From Aplectana chamaeleonis (lineage: Eukaryota; Nematoda; Chromadorea; Rhabditida; Cosmocercidae), in NCBI GenBank assembly GCA_029168955.1, contig JAPDOI010000136.1:124001-188000 (forward strand): a stretch of 64,000 nucleotides of DNA, written 5' to 3'. Both the position numbers and the translations under genes were made by a program. The notes beneath the pieces are model-generated. The model did not search any database and had not been told where the DNA came from. It saw only the letters and a program-made list of their open reading frames with translations. Of this stretch, positions 55,779 through 64,000 are shown one piece after another (position 1 is the stretch's first letter; the number at the start of each line of letters is the position of its first letter).

Positions 55779-56390
55779 TTGAAGGTAAATACACACATTC
55801 ATGCCGCCGGAAAAAGGCGGCTGCGGATTTTTGCCGATTTGGAAACGATACGCTCTCTAATCGACTGTACTGCGCTTTGACGATGATGCAGCCCGCTGCT
55901 CCTCCAGCATCAAACCGGGCCATATCGTTGTCCAAACGACAGCAAGTGCCGCACCACTCGCGTTAGACGATTTTTGATGGCTGAGGAGGCCTCCCCGGTA
56001 GTTAACGTGCCGCAACGATGATGTTTTTCTGGCGGACTGTGGCGGGGCTGGTCCGCTTGCCGCGCACCGAGACATGGACCTGACTAAGGGAGACTCCCGC
56101 CCCTGTCGAAGGTGTTGGACTCCAAACGCCTCAACCGCTTCAGGGTGCGCGCCCCTGTGCTATAGGAGCACGTACTGCTGGGGTGGCTTTGGGGGCTTGA
56201 TCAAAGTTCCGCGTATGAGCGCCACATGCTTCTTTTACAGCAAGACTTGCTGCTGCGAGGGAGATGGCAGTGCGGCAAAAGTTTTGCGATTTAGCGCTAA
56301 GTGCTCATGTTACAACACGAACCTTTCAATTCAACGAGGTACTCAATTAGAAAGCGTATTGTGGTCGAGCAGGCCTTCCCAAGTGCTTGA
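55779..56390. other. Moderately GC-rich interval, nothing recognised
   Basis: Cysteine-rich short frames appear around 56,074-56,394 but have no recognisable family, and no splice sites could be matched. Confidence 0.3.
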
Positions 56391-56787
56391 GTAGGAATGG
56401 AATGCCCATAACAAATGCGAAAACAAGTGAAAAGTTGGAGAAAAACGGGCAGGAACAAGCTATTGCTTGATGTCCACCAGCCTCCAATCATCGAGATTTC
56501 TATAATAGCCTGTCTTGCCAACTTTTATTTTGCTTCTAAAGTGATTTCTGGGCATTCCTGGTGACTACTGGCTACGTTACCAGCGAAATAAACGGCGGAT
56601 AAACAAGCATTAATGGAAATCTCGTTAATTAGGATCCGGCCGACACCAGTAATTAGCCGGTACTCCTTCTTTTCGAGCGTTTTCCCTGCAGATTTCCGGG
56701 TTTTTTCACTTATTTGTACTTTTGTGATGACCAAATCTACATTCTCATGAAGAGAGCTCGGAAATCGTCTTTATCGCGAACCGTGCC
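56391..56787. mobile_element. 5'-truncated MITE, AGGCAGGGTTCGC family, copy 3
   Basis: The interior (AACAAGTGAAAAGTTG, GCGGATAAACAAGCATTAAT, CTTTTGTGATGACCA) and the right end ATCGCGAACCGTGCC match copies at 36.0 and 48.8 kb. The left end is missing. TTCA follows, a decayed TTAA, and the next MITE begins immediately. Confidence 0.75.
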
Positions 56788-56792
56788 TTCAA

Positions 56793-57277
56793 AGGCACAG
56801 GACACCCAAAAAATTAATTTTCAGATCTCATGCTTATCTTGGAGAAAGTCACACGCTGATCACAGTGGTATCTTTGAAATCGTCTAAGACCCCCTTTGAA
56901 CAGAGTTATGGCTCTTCAAAGATGCCACGATTTTGAGGTTGAAAAAATGGTGGACGAGTTGTCTCGGGCCTGTATTTCTCTTCATTCGCAATCGTTGCGT
57001 GAGAGAAGGTCAGGATAAGGAGACAGTCCGGCAACGAATTGAAGAACGGCGATTTGTTAAGAATTCATCCATCCATCCAGCGGATATCGGGGTCGAAAAT
57101 CCGCAAGGGGGTCGGGCCTGGGGTGGTGAGCCAAGGGGGTCGGGCCTGTGGTGGTCGCTTATATCTCGCTTATTTGGAGGAATTGAGGTCTCGCATTTAG
57201 CACGTGTTATACAGGAGGGGCCTTCTACACAATTACACGAAAATCTCGAAATTCATATCTGAAGGTGTACTGTGCCT
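56793..57277. mobile_element. TTAA-type MITE, AGGCACAGTCCAA family, copy 3
   Basis: It starts AGGCACAGGACACCC and ends GGTGTACTGTGCCT, followed by TTAA (57,278-57,281). The left flank is a decayed TTCAA shared with the preceding MITE. Interior words ATGGTGGACGAGTTGTC and GTCGCTTATATCTCGCTTAT match the other copies. 485 bp. Confidence 0.75.
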
Positions 57278-57281
57278 TTAA

Positions 57282-57594
57282 GTAACTTGGTACAGATGTA
57301 GATGGTCTTTTTGAAAGACAGGTCGATATCCAAACCGTCAGACAGGAGCAAGAATGCAGCTAGAGTCGATTTAGCCGGAGCCTTGAGAAAATCTAAAAGA
57401 GATCTCGGAATCAAGTATACTACCTAGTAGAAAACTGTCAAAAGAGATTCGATTCTTCATACTCTTCAGTGTACAAAGTCGCAGGGGTTAAAAGATGCGC
57501 GGAAGGTCAGCAGCTTCGGAAAGCCAAAAAAGATCGTAAGCTTCTTCGCTGTGAGGCGCTGAGAAGATTTTCACCCTTGAGCGATCCCACAACC
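57282..57594. other. Short interval, nothing recognised
   Basis: Unique-looking sequence between two MITEs. Confidence 0.3.
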
Positions 57595-57598
57595 TTAA

Positions 57599-58070
57599 AG
57601 GCACAGTCCAACCTCTAAATCATTCTGCTTTTCTGCCTATTTTGGAAACGGTCCCACGCTGATTCCAATTATGTATCTGGAATCGCACAAGACCCCCTGG
57701 AAACGGAGTTATGGCCACTCAAAGATTGGAGAGCGGAAGCATGGTGGACGAGTTGTCCGAGGCTTGTAACTTCCGTCTTTTGCAACAAAAATGCGAGCCA
57801 ACCTAAGCAAAGAGAGAAGTTGAGAATGAAAGGAAGAACGGGGTGATCGGTAGGAAATCACCGCCCATCTCGCCACTGTTGAGCTTGAAAGATCGTAAAA
57901 GGGGCGTGCCCAAGTGGCTTCCCGAGGTGGGCGCCCCAGGGTGGTTTCCTCCTATAACTCGCTTATTCAGAGGAATTGAGATCTCGCACTTGGCAGGTGC
58001 TATATCGGGTGGGTCTACTTCACTATTATGTGGAAATCCCAAATTTTGTCCCTGAGCTTGGACTGTGCCT
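57599..58070. mobile_element. TTAA-flanked MITE, AGGCACAGTCCAA family, copy 4
   Basis: AGGCACAGTCCAACCTC and GAGCTTGGACTGTGCCT are inverted ends with TTAA on both sides (57,595-57,598 and 58,071-58,074). It is very similar inside to the 19.8-kb copy. The right TTAA is also the left flank of the next element. Confidence 0.87.
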
Positions 58071-58074
58071 TTAA

Positions 58075-58547
58075 AGGCAGTGTTTACGATGAAAATCGTT
58101 TTTCTGTTTTCCGCCTATTTTTTTAAACGATCCCATGCTGATTCCAATGATGTCTCTGGAATCGTACAAGACCTTCTGGGAACGGAGTTATGGTCCCTCA
58201 AAAATTGAGCAGTGTTCGCGATGGAAAAAGTGTTTGAAATTTCACTAGAAATGGGTAGTGGAGGGACACTCTGTAACGTTAACGTCGAAAGAGCGCATGA
58301 AAACGAGCCAGGAAGAGCCCCAAAAGAGCCCGAAGTTGCCACTTTGAGCGCAAGGCAAACCCCAAAAGCGCAACACACGCCCACCGACGTGAACAAACGA
58401 AAACTCGAGATCGTGAGATGAGCTATGGTTTCCGATCAATAGCCCCGTTCTTCCCTTCATTCTAAACTTCTCTCTTCAATCAGGTCAGCTCGCATACATC
58501 GGATGCAAAAGACGGCAGTTACAAGCTTCGGACATCTCGTCCACTAT
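58075..58547. mobile_element. MITE of the AGGCAGTGTTTACG family cut by the CR1 3' end
   Basis: AGGCAGTGTTTACGATG begins directly after the shared TTAA. The far part carries GTTACAAGCTTCGGACATCT and CGTCCACTATTT, the reverse of the GGTGGACGAGTTGTCCGAGG motif in the TTAA MITEs. The element stops at the CR1 tail at about 58,548, so the retrotransposon inserted into it. Confidence 0.55.
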
Positions 58548-58736
58548 TTACTTATTTATTTATTTATCTACGTCGCATAAGGCAAGCGTTGTATAAAATG
58601 CTAGAGTCGAATACAAAAAGTCAACGAACAGATACTAATAATACAAGAGCTTCTTCCCTGCTAGTCGCTCGAAAGCACGAAAACCAAGCGGGTGGGGTAG
58701 AGAGCCAACCTTTAGGGAAACAAAGATGGCACCCGC

Positions 58737-60100
58737 TCAACAAGTAAAGCTTGAAGATCGAATGGTCGTTTTCGGTGTGCTAAAAGAGATTTTCACTGAG
58801 CTTCCCCGTGTTCTAGAGAGTGCAGGGCGATACAACCTGGAGACATTCACCCTAATGGAACCAGCAAGCATTTTGAAGACAATACAAACGTCACTCAACT
58901 GCCTGCGCGACTCCAGAGTATGCAATTTGAGCGCCTGATTTCTTGTTTTGGAGCAGGGCATCCTATCATAAGAATATGAGTAGGTTCTAACAAATACTCT
59001 CCGTGTAAAATTTTCCTGGATTTTCTCAAGGAGACCAATGTCTTTTTTCCTATGAGGACAGAAGACGGTGGCCCCATATTCAACAATAGGTCTGATGTAA
59101 GTCTTATAGGCTCTTACAAGTAGGTGCTCATCAGGCAGCGTCAAACCTTTAAAAATGAGGAAAGTACGTGCGAATGCCTTATTCTTCAAAAATTTCCAGT
59201 GCTCCGAGAAGTCAAGCCCGTTGTCATGGTGAAAGCCGAAATCCTTGACGCATGTGACAAAGCCTAACTCATGCTCGGCAAGTCTCTAGGTCAACGGAGG
59301 GCTAGACCCTCCGATTCTCATACAAATGGTTTTCTCTGGTGCCAGTGGCAATTTCCAAGTTAGAGACCACCTCAAAATGCTGTCCAGGGCTGCTTGCACC
59401 CTATCGTGGCCGGCTGCAGCCTCAACTACCCGATAAACTTTGAAATCATCAGCGAATTGTTTGCATTCCACTCCGCAAAGCTCCAAAATCTTAAGAAGCT
59501 CAGCTGCATCAAACGCAAACAGAATCGGAGATAAGACGCCACCTTGAGGGACACCGCTCATTACCGATCTGCTAGAAGAGAAACTACTCCCAATTTTCAC
59601 CTGAAACGTTTTCTGAGATGAATATGCTTTCAACCAGCTGACCACCAACGGATGGAACTTAAGCAATGAGATTTTATGCAGAAGAAAGAAGTGGTCTACC
59701 TTGTCGAATGCTTTCGAAAAATTGAAGTAGACAACATCGCAGACTTTTTTGGAATCTAGATAATCACTCCAGTCATTGATACACTCAATCAGATTTGTTT
59801 CCACTGACTTCCCGGGCACAAAACCGTGTTGATTAGCAGGAAAAATGTCGTTCCTCCCAAGATGATCCAAAATGTGCCTTTTTAATATTTTCTCAAAAAT
59901 TCTGCAAAAAAATGAGGTGATACTAATGGGCCTATAGTTTTCGACAACACTAGCAGGTTCTTTTTTTAGAATAGGGGTGACAAAGGAATGCTTCCACCTG
60001 AGAGGAATTTCAGAATAACACAGTGAATGATTGAAAATATAGGATAAGGGACCCGCAACAACGTGAGCAATCCTTTTAACGAAAACGGCAGGAACAAGGT
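58737..60100 (-). pseudogene. CR1-like reverse transcriptase, C-terminal half
   Basis: From the insertion junction the frame reads DLVPAVFVKRIAHVVAGPLS, RPISITSFFCRIFEKILKRH, NQHGFVPGKSVETNLIECIN, FSKAFDKVDHFFLLHKISLL, SGVPQGGVLSPILFAFDAAE and then the catalytic block CKQFADDFKVY (FADD, about 59,450). A TAG at 59,286 follows SSPPLT. The same frame continues RLAEHELGFVTCVKDFGFHH through RPIVEYGATVFCPHRKKD to a TGA near 58,737, after which similar C-terminal sequence (VSLKVGSLPHPLGFRAFERL) still follows in frame. These stops make it a pseudogene. Confidence 0.9.
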
Positions 60101-60103
60101 CAG

Positions 60104-61958
60104 GGGTGGTAGCAAACTAGGCGAAAGCGGGACATGATGGTGAGCTCAAAGTGCCACTTAAATGGCACCTTAAGTTTGAGGCTAAGTTTTGTAGAGTCGC
60201 TAATCAGGGTCCAGAATACTCTCAAACTGAAAAATTACACTAAAGGTTGACATAAGGTCGACCTCAAGAGCAGATTTCGCCGCCATTTCCGGGTGCTCTT
60301 CTCGTTCATATGATGGTAACGAGACCGTTGTCTCGTTCTTTTTGAGAGAGTACGGCGAAATAGTGTGTAGGAGGAGACGGTGAGACACTGTGATCGCCAT
60401 CTCCGAAATTCTACCCCCGAGTAGAATTTGCTCGCCCTCACAGTCATTGATTGGTGACTGGAGATAATTATATGCACATGCCAGCCGCTGCCAGGTACCT
60501 TTGGTTTCTGCCTTTACGTGTTTTATTTGGTTTCGGGTTCTCATCTACTCTTCAGTTTATTTCTGTGTCACTTTCTCTTTGATGTCTTTCGAATTGAATT
60601 TGTATACGTATGCCCTGGCTTAGTTATTTCTTCAAATGCTCTCATCCTATCATTTAATTTGATTTTACTCTGATCTTGCGAAGTTTCATTTTCAGGGCTA
60701 ATCGCGACTCTCATAAAGAACACAAGTGTTCGCACCGAAGTGGCACGGAGGGTAATGCCTTTCACACTGCCCTTTATTTATTTTTCATTTTTTTCTGTTG
60801 AGTCTATAGTTTATGAACTCAATTTTCTTAGCATTGATTGGTAAAGTTCTCCAAAAAAACGCGGCAAGTGTTTTTAAAGCAACATCGGACTCCTAAAATT
60901 CAAATGAGTACTATGAACATGATATATATGAACATCTGTTACATATCAGAGCTGTCTTTACAGGTATACCTGCATACATCAAATCGTTGTGTTAGAAATT
61001 GTCAGCATCATGCCGCACATGGTCGATGGGATTCCGAACGCTAATGCACCTATTTGAGGCGTGATATTGTTCTTTTTATTGCTAACGAACTTTCAAAAAA
61101 TTGTTATAAGGCATAGTGCGCTTTTATAAATATGGATCTGCGTGAACATACAGTTTGCATAGTGCTCACATCGAGCTCCTCGCTTTGTGCCGCTTATTGT
61201 TAGCATATTCTGCCTGCGCAACGGCAACGCTGGTGTTATCTGTGTCATTGTTGTAGGAAACCGCGTCCCGGCGAACTTGGAGAAGGTTAATAACTACCGC
61301 TCAGATGAGTCCGCATCAGGTACCCGCTAAGATTTCGTGGCTTCCTACAAAAAATGAATTGAGCCATATTAGTTTGCAAAGCAAGAGATGACACGTGTAA
61401 GGCGTCTTTTATACTTCCGTCGCCGAGATAGGGGCGAAGCAAATGCAAAAAAGCTTATTGGAAAAAGAAGTTTCTAGAAGAGTTCATATCTTGGGAAATG
61501 ACAGAAAAAGATCGTATGGCCGGATAAGAAACCGTATTGGATTGCGGGAAGGGGAATTCTGATCGAATACAAGAATCCAGACTAAAAGAAAAGGAAGGGA
61601 ATCAGTTCAGATCTTATTTGCCATATCCAACAGTAAGAAAGACGAATACTCGCGAAAGATGTTGCTAAAACTACGGAAACGTTGAACGATTTCGAAAGGT
61701 TTGTCATCAATGCAGTGATAACAAATAGCATTGCACGTACCAGCCGTGGCCGGCGTAGCGCAGAGTATTTGCTCGCCGTACTCAGTAGATAGGGCGCTGG
61801 TTCGAAATCGACCGAAGTACAATTTTTGTAGGGAGAGAACTGTTACACCCCACCATCTTCTTCTGCCCATCACATAACCCTCTGGTAATTAAAGTGGCAC
61901 TCAAGCGTCACTTTGGCGTCTCCCTTGAGTGCCGATTTCAGTAGGTTTGCTACCACCC
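60104..61958. mobile_element. 1.86-kb TIR element with 3-bp CAG duplication
   Basis: GGGTGGTAGCAAACTAGG at the left and GTTTGCTACCACCC at the right are inverted ends. CAG flanks both (60,101-60,103 and 61,959-61,961). Excision of the element and one CAG rejoins the host retrotransposon codons as SITPDLVPAV, confirming the borders. Subterminal GTGCCACTTAA and GAGTGCC words recur at both ends. A minus-strand frame at 60,200-60,544 (114 codons) has no recognised family. A 3-bp duplication is used by several superfamilies, so the class is open. Confidence 0.82.
61746..61815 (+). ncRNA. tRNA-like Pol III promoter sequence (tRNA relic or SINE head)
   Basis: GGCGTAGCGCAGAGTATTTG resembles an A box (TRGCNNAG), and GGTTCGAAATC about 40 bases later is close to a B box (GGTTCGANNCC). 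A proper cloverleaf could not be drawn: the T stem and acceptor stem do not pair. It is therefore more likely a decayed tRNA or the head of a SINE inside the 1.86-kb element than a working tRNA gene. Confidence 0.3.
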
Positions 61959-61961
61959 CAG

Positions 61962-62203
61962 GAGTAATAGACATAGAAGTTGGCAAATCTAACAAAAGTT
62001 TATATAATGAGGCACCGTCAAACCAGGGGAAGCTGTTCATTGGGAATTCCACTTTTGGATTGTAATTGAGTAAATCATCACCACCCTCAGTGAAAACTTA
62101 ACCAAACTTGTCGGCAAGCAAGTTTGCTTTATCATCATCAGAAATTGCAAAAACACCGGACTTTTCTAAACAAGGAAACTTGCAGGTTGGTTTCAGCTTC
62201 TAG
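61962..62203 (-). pseudogene. CR1-like linker before the reverse transcriptase
   Basis: Reading down the minus strand: KPTCKFPCLEKSGVFAISDD, KANLLADKFG, a TAA stop at about 62,099, then VFTEGGDDLLNYNPKVEFPM, LYKLLLDLPTSMSITP, where the 1.86-kb element interrupts. This is the region just N-terminal to the reverse transcriptase fingers in CR1-type proteins. Confidence 0.8.
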
Positions 62204-62207
62204 TTAA

Positions 62208-62635
62208 AGGCAGTGTTCACGATAAATTTCACTTCCGATATCTCCACGGTTAACGGATGGTCTCCTGCCCTTTATAGCAAGGCATGCTCAAAAAGGACAC
62301 GAAAGACGCGTTTTGAGCAAAATCAGGCCCTCTCTTGTTTACGTTGATTTTTGAAAGTGGAGGAATTGACCGCTAGAAGGATGATACCTATAAGTGCAAT
62401 GAAGCAAACAGCCCACTTATCAGCACTTCCTTCACTTGATCATTCCTGTAATCTGAATCTTCATTTGTTGCTTCCGAGGGGCGGATCTGGGGCACCAGGC
62501 GTGTCTGGGGCACCAAAACGCTTGTTTGCAGCCGTTATTTTGCCGCTCCTGGCTCGTTTTCTACCGTTCTTTCGACGCTGGGAGCCTAGGATCCTTCTCG
62601 CCTATCATTTCACTCTGCAAATTCAACGAGGATGA
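62208..62635. mobile_element. MITE fragment of the AGGCAGTGTTCACG family within the CR1-like element
   Basis: TTAA (62,204-62,207) precedes AGGCAGTGTTCACGATAAAT, the end type seen at 24.7, 40.3 and 58.1 kb. The sequence between here and the endonuclease tail (about 62,640) is not CR1 protein. No partner end was found, so part of the host element or of the MITE is deleted. Confidence 0.5.
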
Positions 62636-62639
62636 TCAT

Positions 62640-63046
62640 CGCCGAGCAAGAACTACTAGCCAACTTAAACAAGCAGCTCTTATGTTCCAACATGTTCTGG
62701 AGATATGTGGGCAAAAAAGAGCGCGTAGCGCAAACTCGCTTTATAGGAACATACAACTCTATAGCGTAATTCAAAACTGCAATAAACATTTCATATTTTT
62801 CGTTAACTGACCCAGTAGTTTCAAAAGACTGCCTCCAGGCGACTGCTGATAGATAAGCACATAATTCGTCGTAATTACAACCACCAAAGTGCCGAAAAAA
62901 GGTGAAATTTTGTTCAAGATAAGTGCAGGATAACTGAAAGCGCAAACTGTTGTGATCACTAGTGCCTACAGGGGGTAAAACGGCTAAATTATTGATCAAA
63001 GTATCATCGTTGGTCAGAGTAAGGTCCAAAATCTTTTCACCTCTAG
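62640..63046 (-). pseudogene. CR1-like endonuclease C-terminal part
   Basis: The frame reads RGEKILDLTLTNDDTLINNL and LPPVGTSDHNSLRFQLSC, containing the SDH catalytic motif of APE-type endonucleases, then NEKYEMFIAVLNYAIELYVP and LPTYLQNMLEHKSCLFKLAS. It joins in frame to the part at 63,745-64,000 once the intervening element is removed (EPT followed by RGEK). Confidence 0.88.
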
Positions 63047-63048
63047 TA

Positions 63049-63742
63049 CTCAGATACAGACAGCATACTTCCCGCAGTACCATTAGCCGACGTCCCGTAA
63101 CCCCTCCTGCGGAAGGCCAATAGTTAGGTTGCGGGCAGTCGGCAGCGCCGTTTCGTTTACTGCCCGTACACGTTGAACAAGCACTCTGCGGCCCTTCTGC
63201 CATCGCATTACGGCTAATCTGATGACTGACAGAAGACAATCCAAAAGCAATTCGCGGCACACTTGAAAATCACCCTTTAGATAAAGGTCTGTTGGAACAA
63301 AATTTCAGAAATCCCCTTCTGGGCTCATCACCTTGAGCTGCTTCTGACAAGTAAGGAGTAAGCTTACACAGGGTTGCTTACTACACTCACTTGCCCTTGC
63401 AGTCTTTTCATCCGCAGATGTCATCAACAGACAATAGCTCACCTGCCCAGAGCCAGCGTTGCATACAGCGAGGGTTTTGGGAAGAGTCTCAAAACAGCGT
63501 TCTCTGCTCAGCAATCGTCCACTGGCTCTAGTTGGTGGTGCAATGTTGATATCAGAGTGGGAATCGAGGAGTGAGTGTTCGATGATCCCAAGGAATAGCC
63601 GACTGCCCGCCGACACTCCGCGGAAAGACTCGAAACCTCACTCCGCGGGAAGTGAGGCGCTGTGCCACGCCCACAAAATTGGGGCCGCGCAAAGTCGACT
63701 ACCCCGACTTGGCCGGCGGGAAGTGGGCTGTTTTTATCTGAG
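63049..63742. mobile_element. TA-flanked TIR element, CTCAGA ends, inside the CR1 endonuclease
   Basis: CTCAGATACAGACAGCATAC at the left and (reverse) CTCAGATAAAAACAGCCCAC at the right are inverted ends, both continuing into ACTTCCCGC. TA flanks both sides (63,047-63,048 and 63,743-63,744). At 694 bp it resembles in size and first bases (CTCAGATA) the elements at 41,170 and 55,090, though interior similarity is not evident. Removing it restores the endonuclease frame. No transposase. Confidence 0.85.
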
Positions 63743-63744
63743 TA

Positions 63745-64000
63745 GGCTCCACAACAAGTTGCTTGAGATCATGCGTGTTTGTCATACTAACAAAAGTGTG
63801 AGAGGCATTCAGAGAGTCAACGCTCCAATCGATGTCAGGGTAGTTGAAATCGCCTAAAACTACAGAGGGATGGTCACAAGCGATCAAATCACTAATCGCA
63901 TTAGAAAGTCTTTTGTTAGGAACGGCCAGGCAATTTGGAGCTCTGTAAACAGCAATAAATCGGACTTTGTAGTAGTCAAGAATAACGTCAACCGCTAGCA
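63745..64000 (-). pseudogene. CR1-like endonuclease N-terminal part, running off the window
   Basis: On the minus strand from the window edge the frame contains CDHPSVVLGDFNYPDIDWSV, with the GDFN catalytic motif of APE-type endonucleases, and FVSMTNTHDLKQLVVEPT just before the inserted element. The upstream part of the domain and any ORF1 lie outside the window, so whether the full element was intact cannot be judged. Confidence 0.85.

Larger units (their letters stand above)
58548..64000 (-). mobile_element. Long CR1-like non-LTR retrotransposon with two nested insertions
   Basis: On the minus strand an endonuclease, a linker and a reverse transcriptase occur in order from beyond the window edge (64,000) to a 3' end at about 58,548, which finishes in an AAAT-type tetranucleotide run. 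The body is cut by a TA-flanked element (63,049-63,742), by sequence with a MITE end (about 62,208-62,635) and by a 1.86-kb TIR element (60,104-61,958). Reading across the first and third rejoins the protein in frame. Only a few in-frame stops are seen in the remaining coding parts. Confidence 0.88.

Noticed and set aside
61746..61815. Functional tRNA gene
   Set aside because: A- and B-box-like words are present, but acceptor and T stems do not pair into a cloverleaf.
60101..61961. hAT assignment for the 1.86-kb element because its left border reads CAGGGGTGGTAG
   Set aside because: The right border reads CTACCACCCCAG, not CCCCTG, and the 8-bp flanks differ. The host protein frame fits a 3-bp CAG duplication instead.

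Overview
This 64-kb window is eukaryotic. It has very little confident protein-coding sequence, AT-rich unique DNA with nematode-style splice signals, and a dense set of transposons. RTE- and CR1-type non-LTR retrotransposons, hAT-type elements and many foldback/TIR miniature elements (MITEs) sit next to a long satellite array. The combination fits a rhabditid/strongylid (hookworm-like) nematode. That assignment is an inference from style and repeat content; no diagnostic host gene is visible.

Layout. 1-15.3 kb is one continuous tandem array made of two related satellite families with a monomer of about 112-114 bp. Family A fills 1 to about 6,650 and family B fills about 6,650 to 15,295. The families differ over much of the monomer but share a block of about 50 bp centred on the hairpin TGCAGCC-GCA-GGCTGCA, and the switch from A to B falls in that block. 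A CR1-like retrotransposon fragment (15.3-16.4 kb, minus strand) has landed in the array edge, and a decayed satellite unit lies beyond it. From 16.4 to 41 kb there is AT-rich sequence with many short inverted-repeat elements, a 60-bp minisatellite with 3-unit higher-order structure (26.8-27.4 kb), a 24-bp minisatellite (20.9-21.1 kb), a hAT-type element with a perfect 8-bp duplication (28,008-29,530) that carries a nested TA-flanked foldback, and two weak host-gene candidates on the minus strand (30.6-31.06 kb and 38.9-39.17 kb).

41.8-51.4 kb is a decayed RTE-type retrotransposon split by a 5.9-kb hAT-type insertion (43,531-49,456). That insertion encloses a 4.4-kb element bounded by inverted arrays of 21-bp repeats, plus further MITEs. 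51.7-58.5 kb is MITE-rich. 58.5-64 kb (minus strand) is a long CR1-like element that runs off the window; it is interrupted by a 1.86-kb TIR element and a 0.69-kb TA-flanked element. At both of these sites, and at the hAT site in the RTE, reading across the insertion point recovers a continuous protein reading frame, so the boundaries are well supported.

The window is best read as heterochromatin-like repeat-rich DNA, a palimpsest of nested insertions. The most interesting signal is the satellite pair with its conserved hairpin box. No intact autonomous transposase and no complete host gene could be established.
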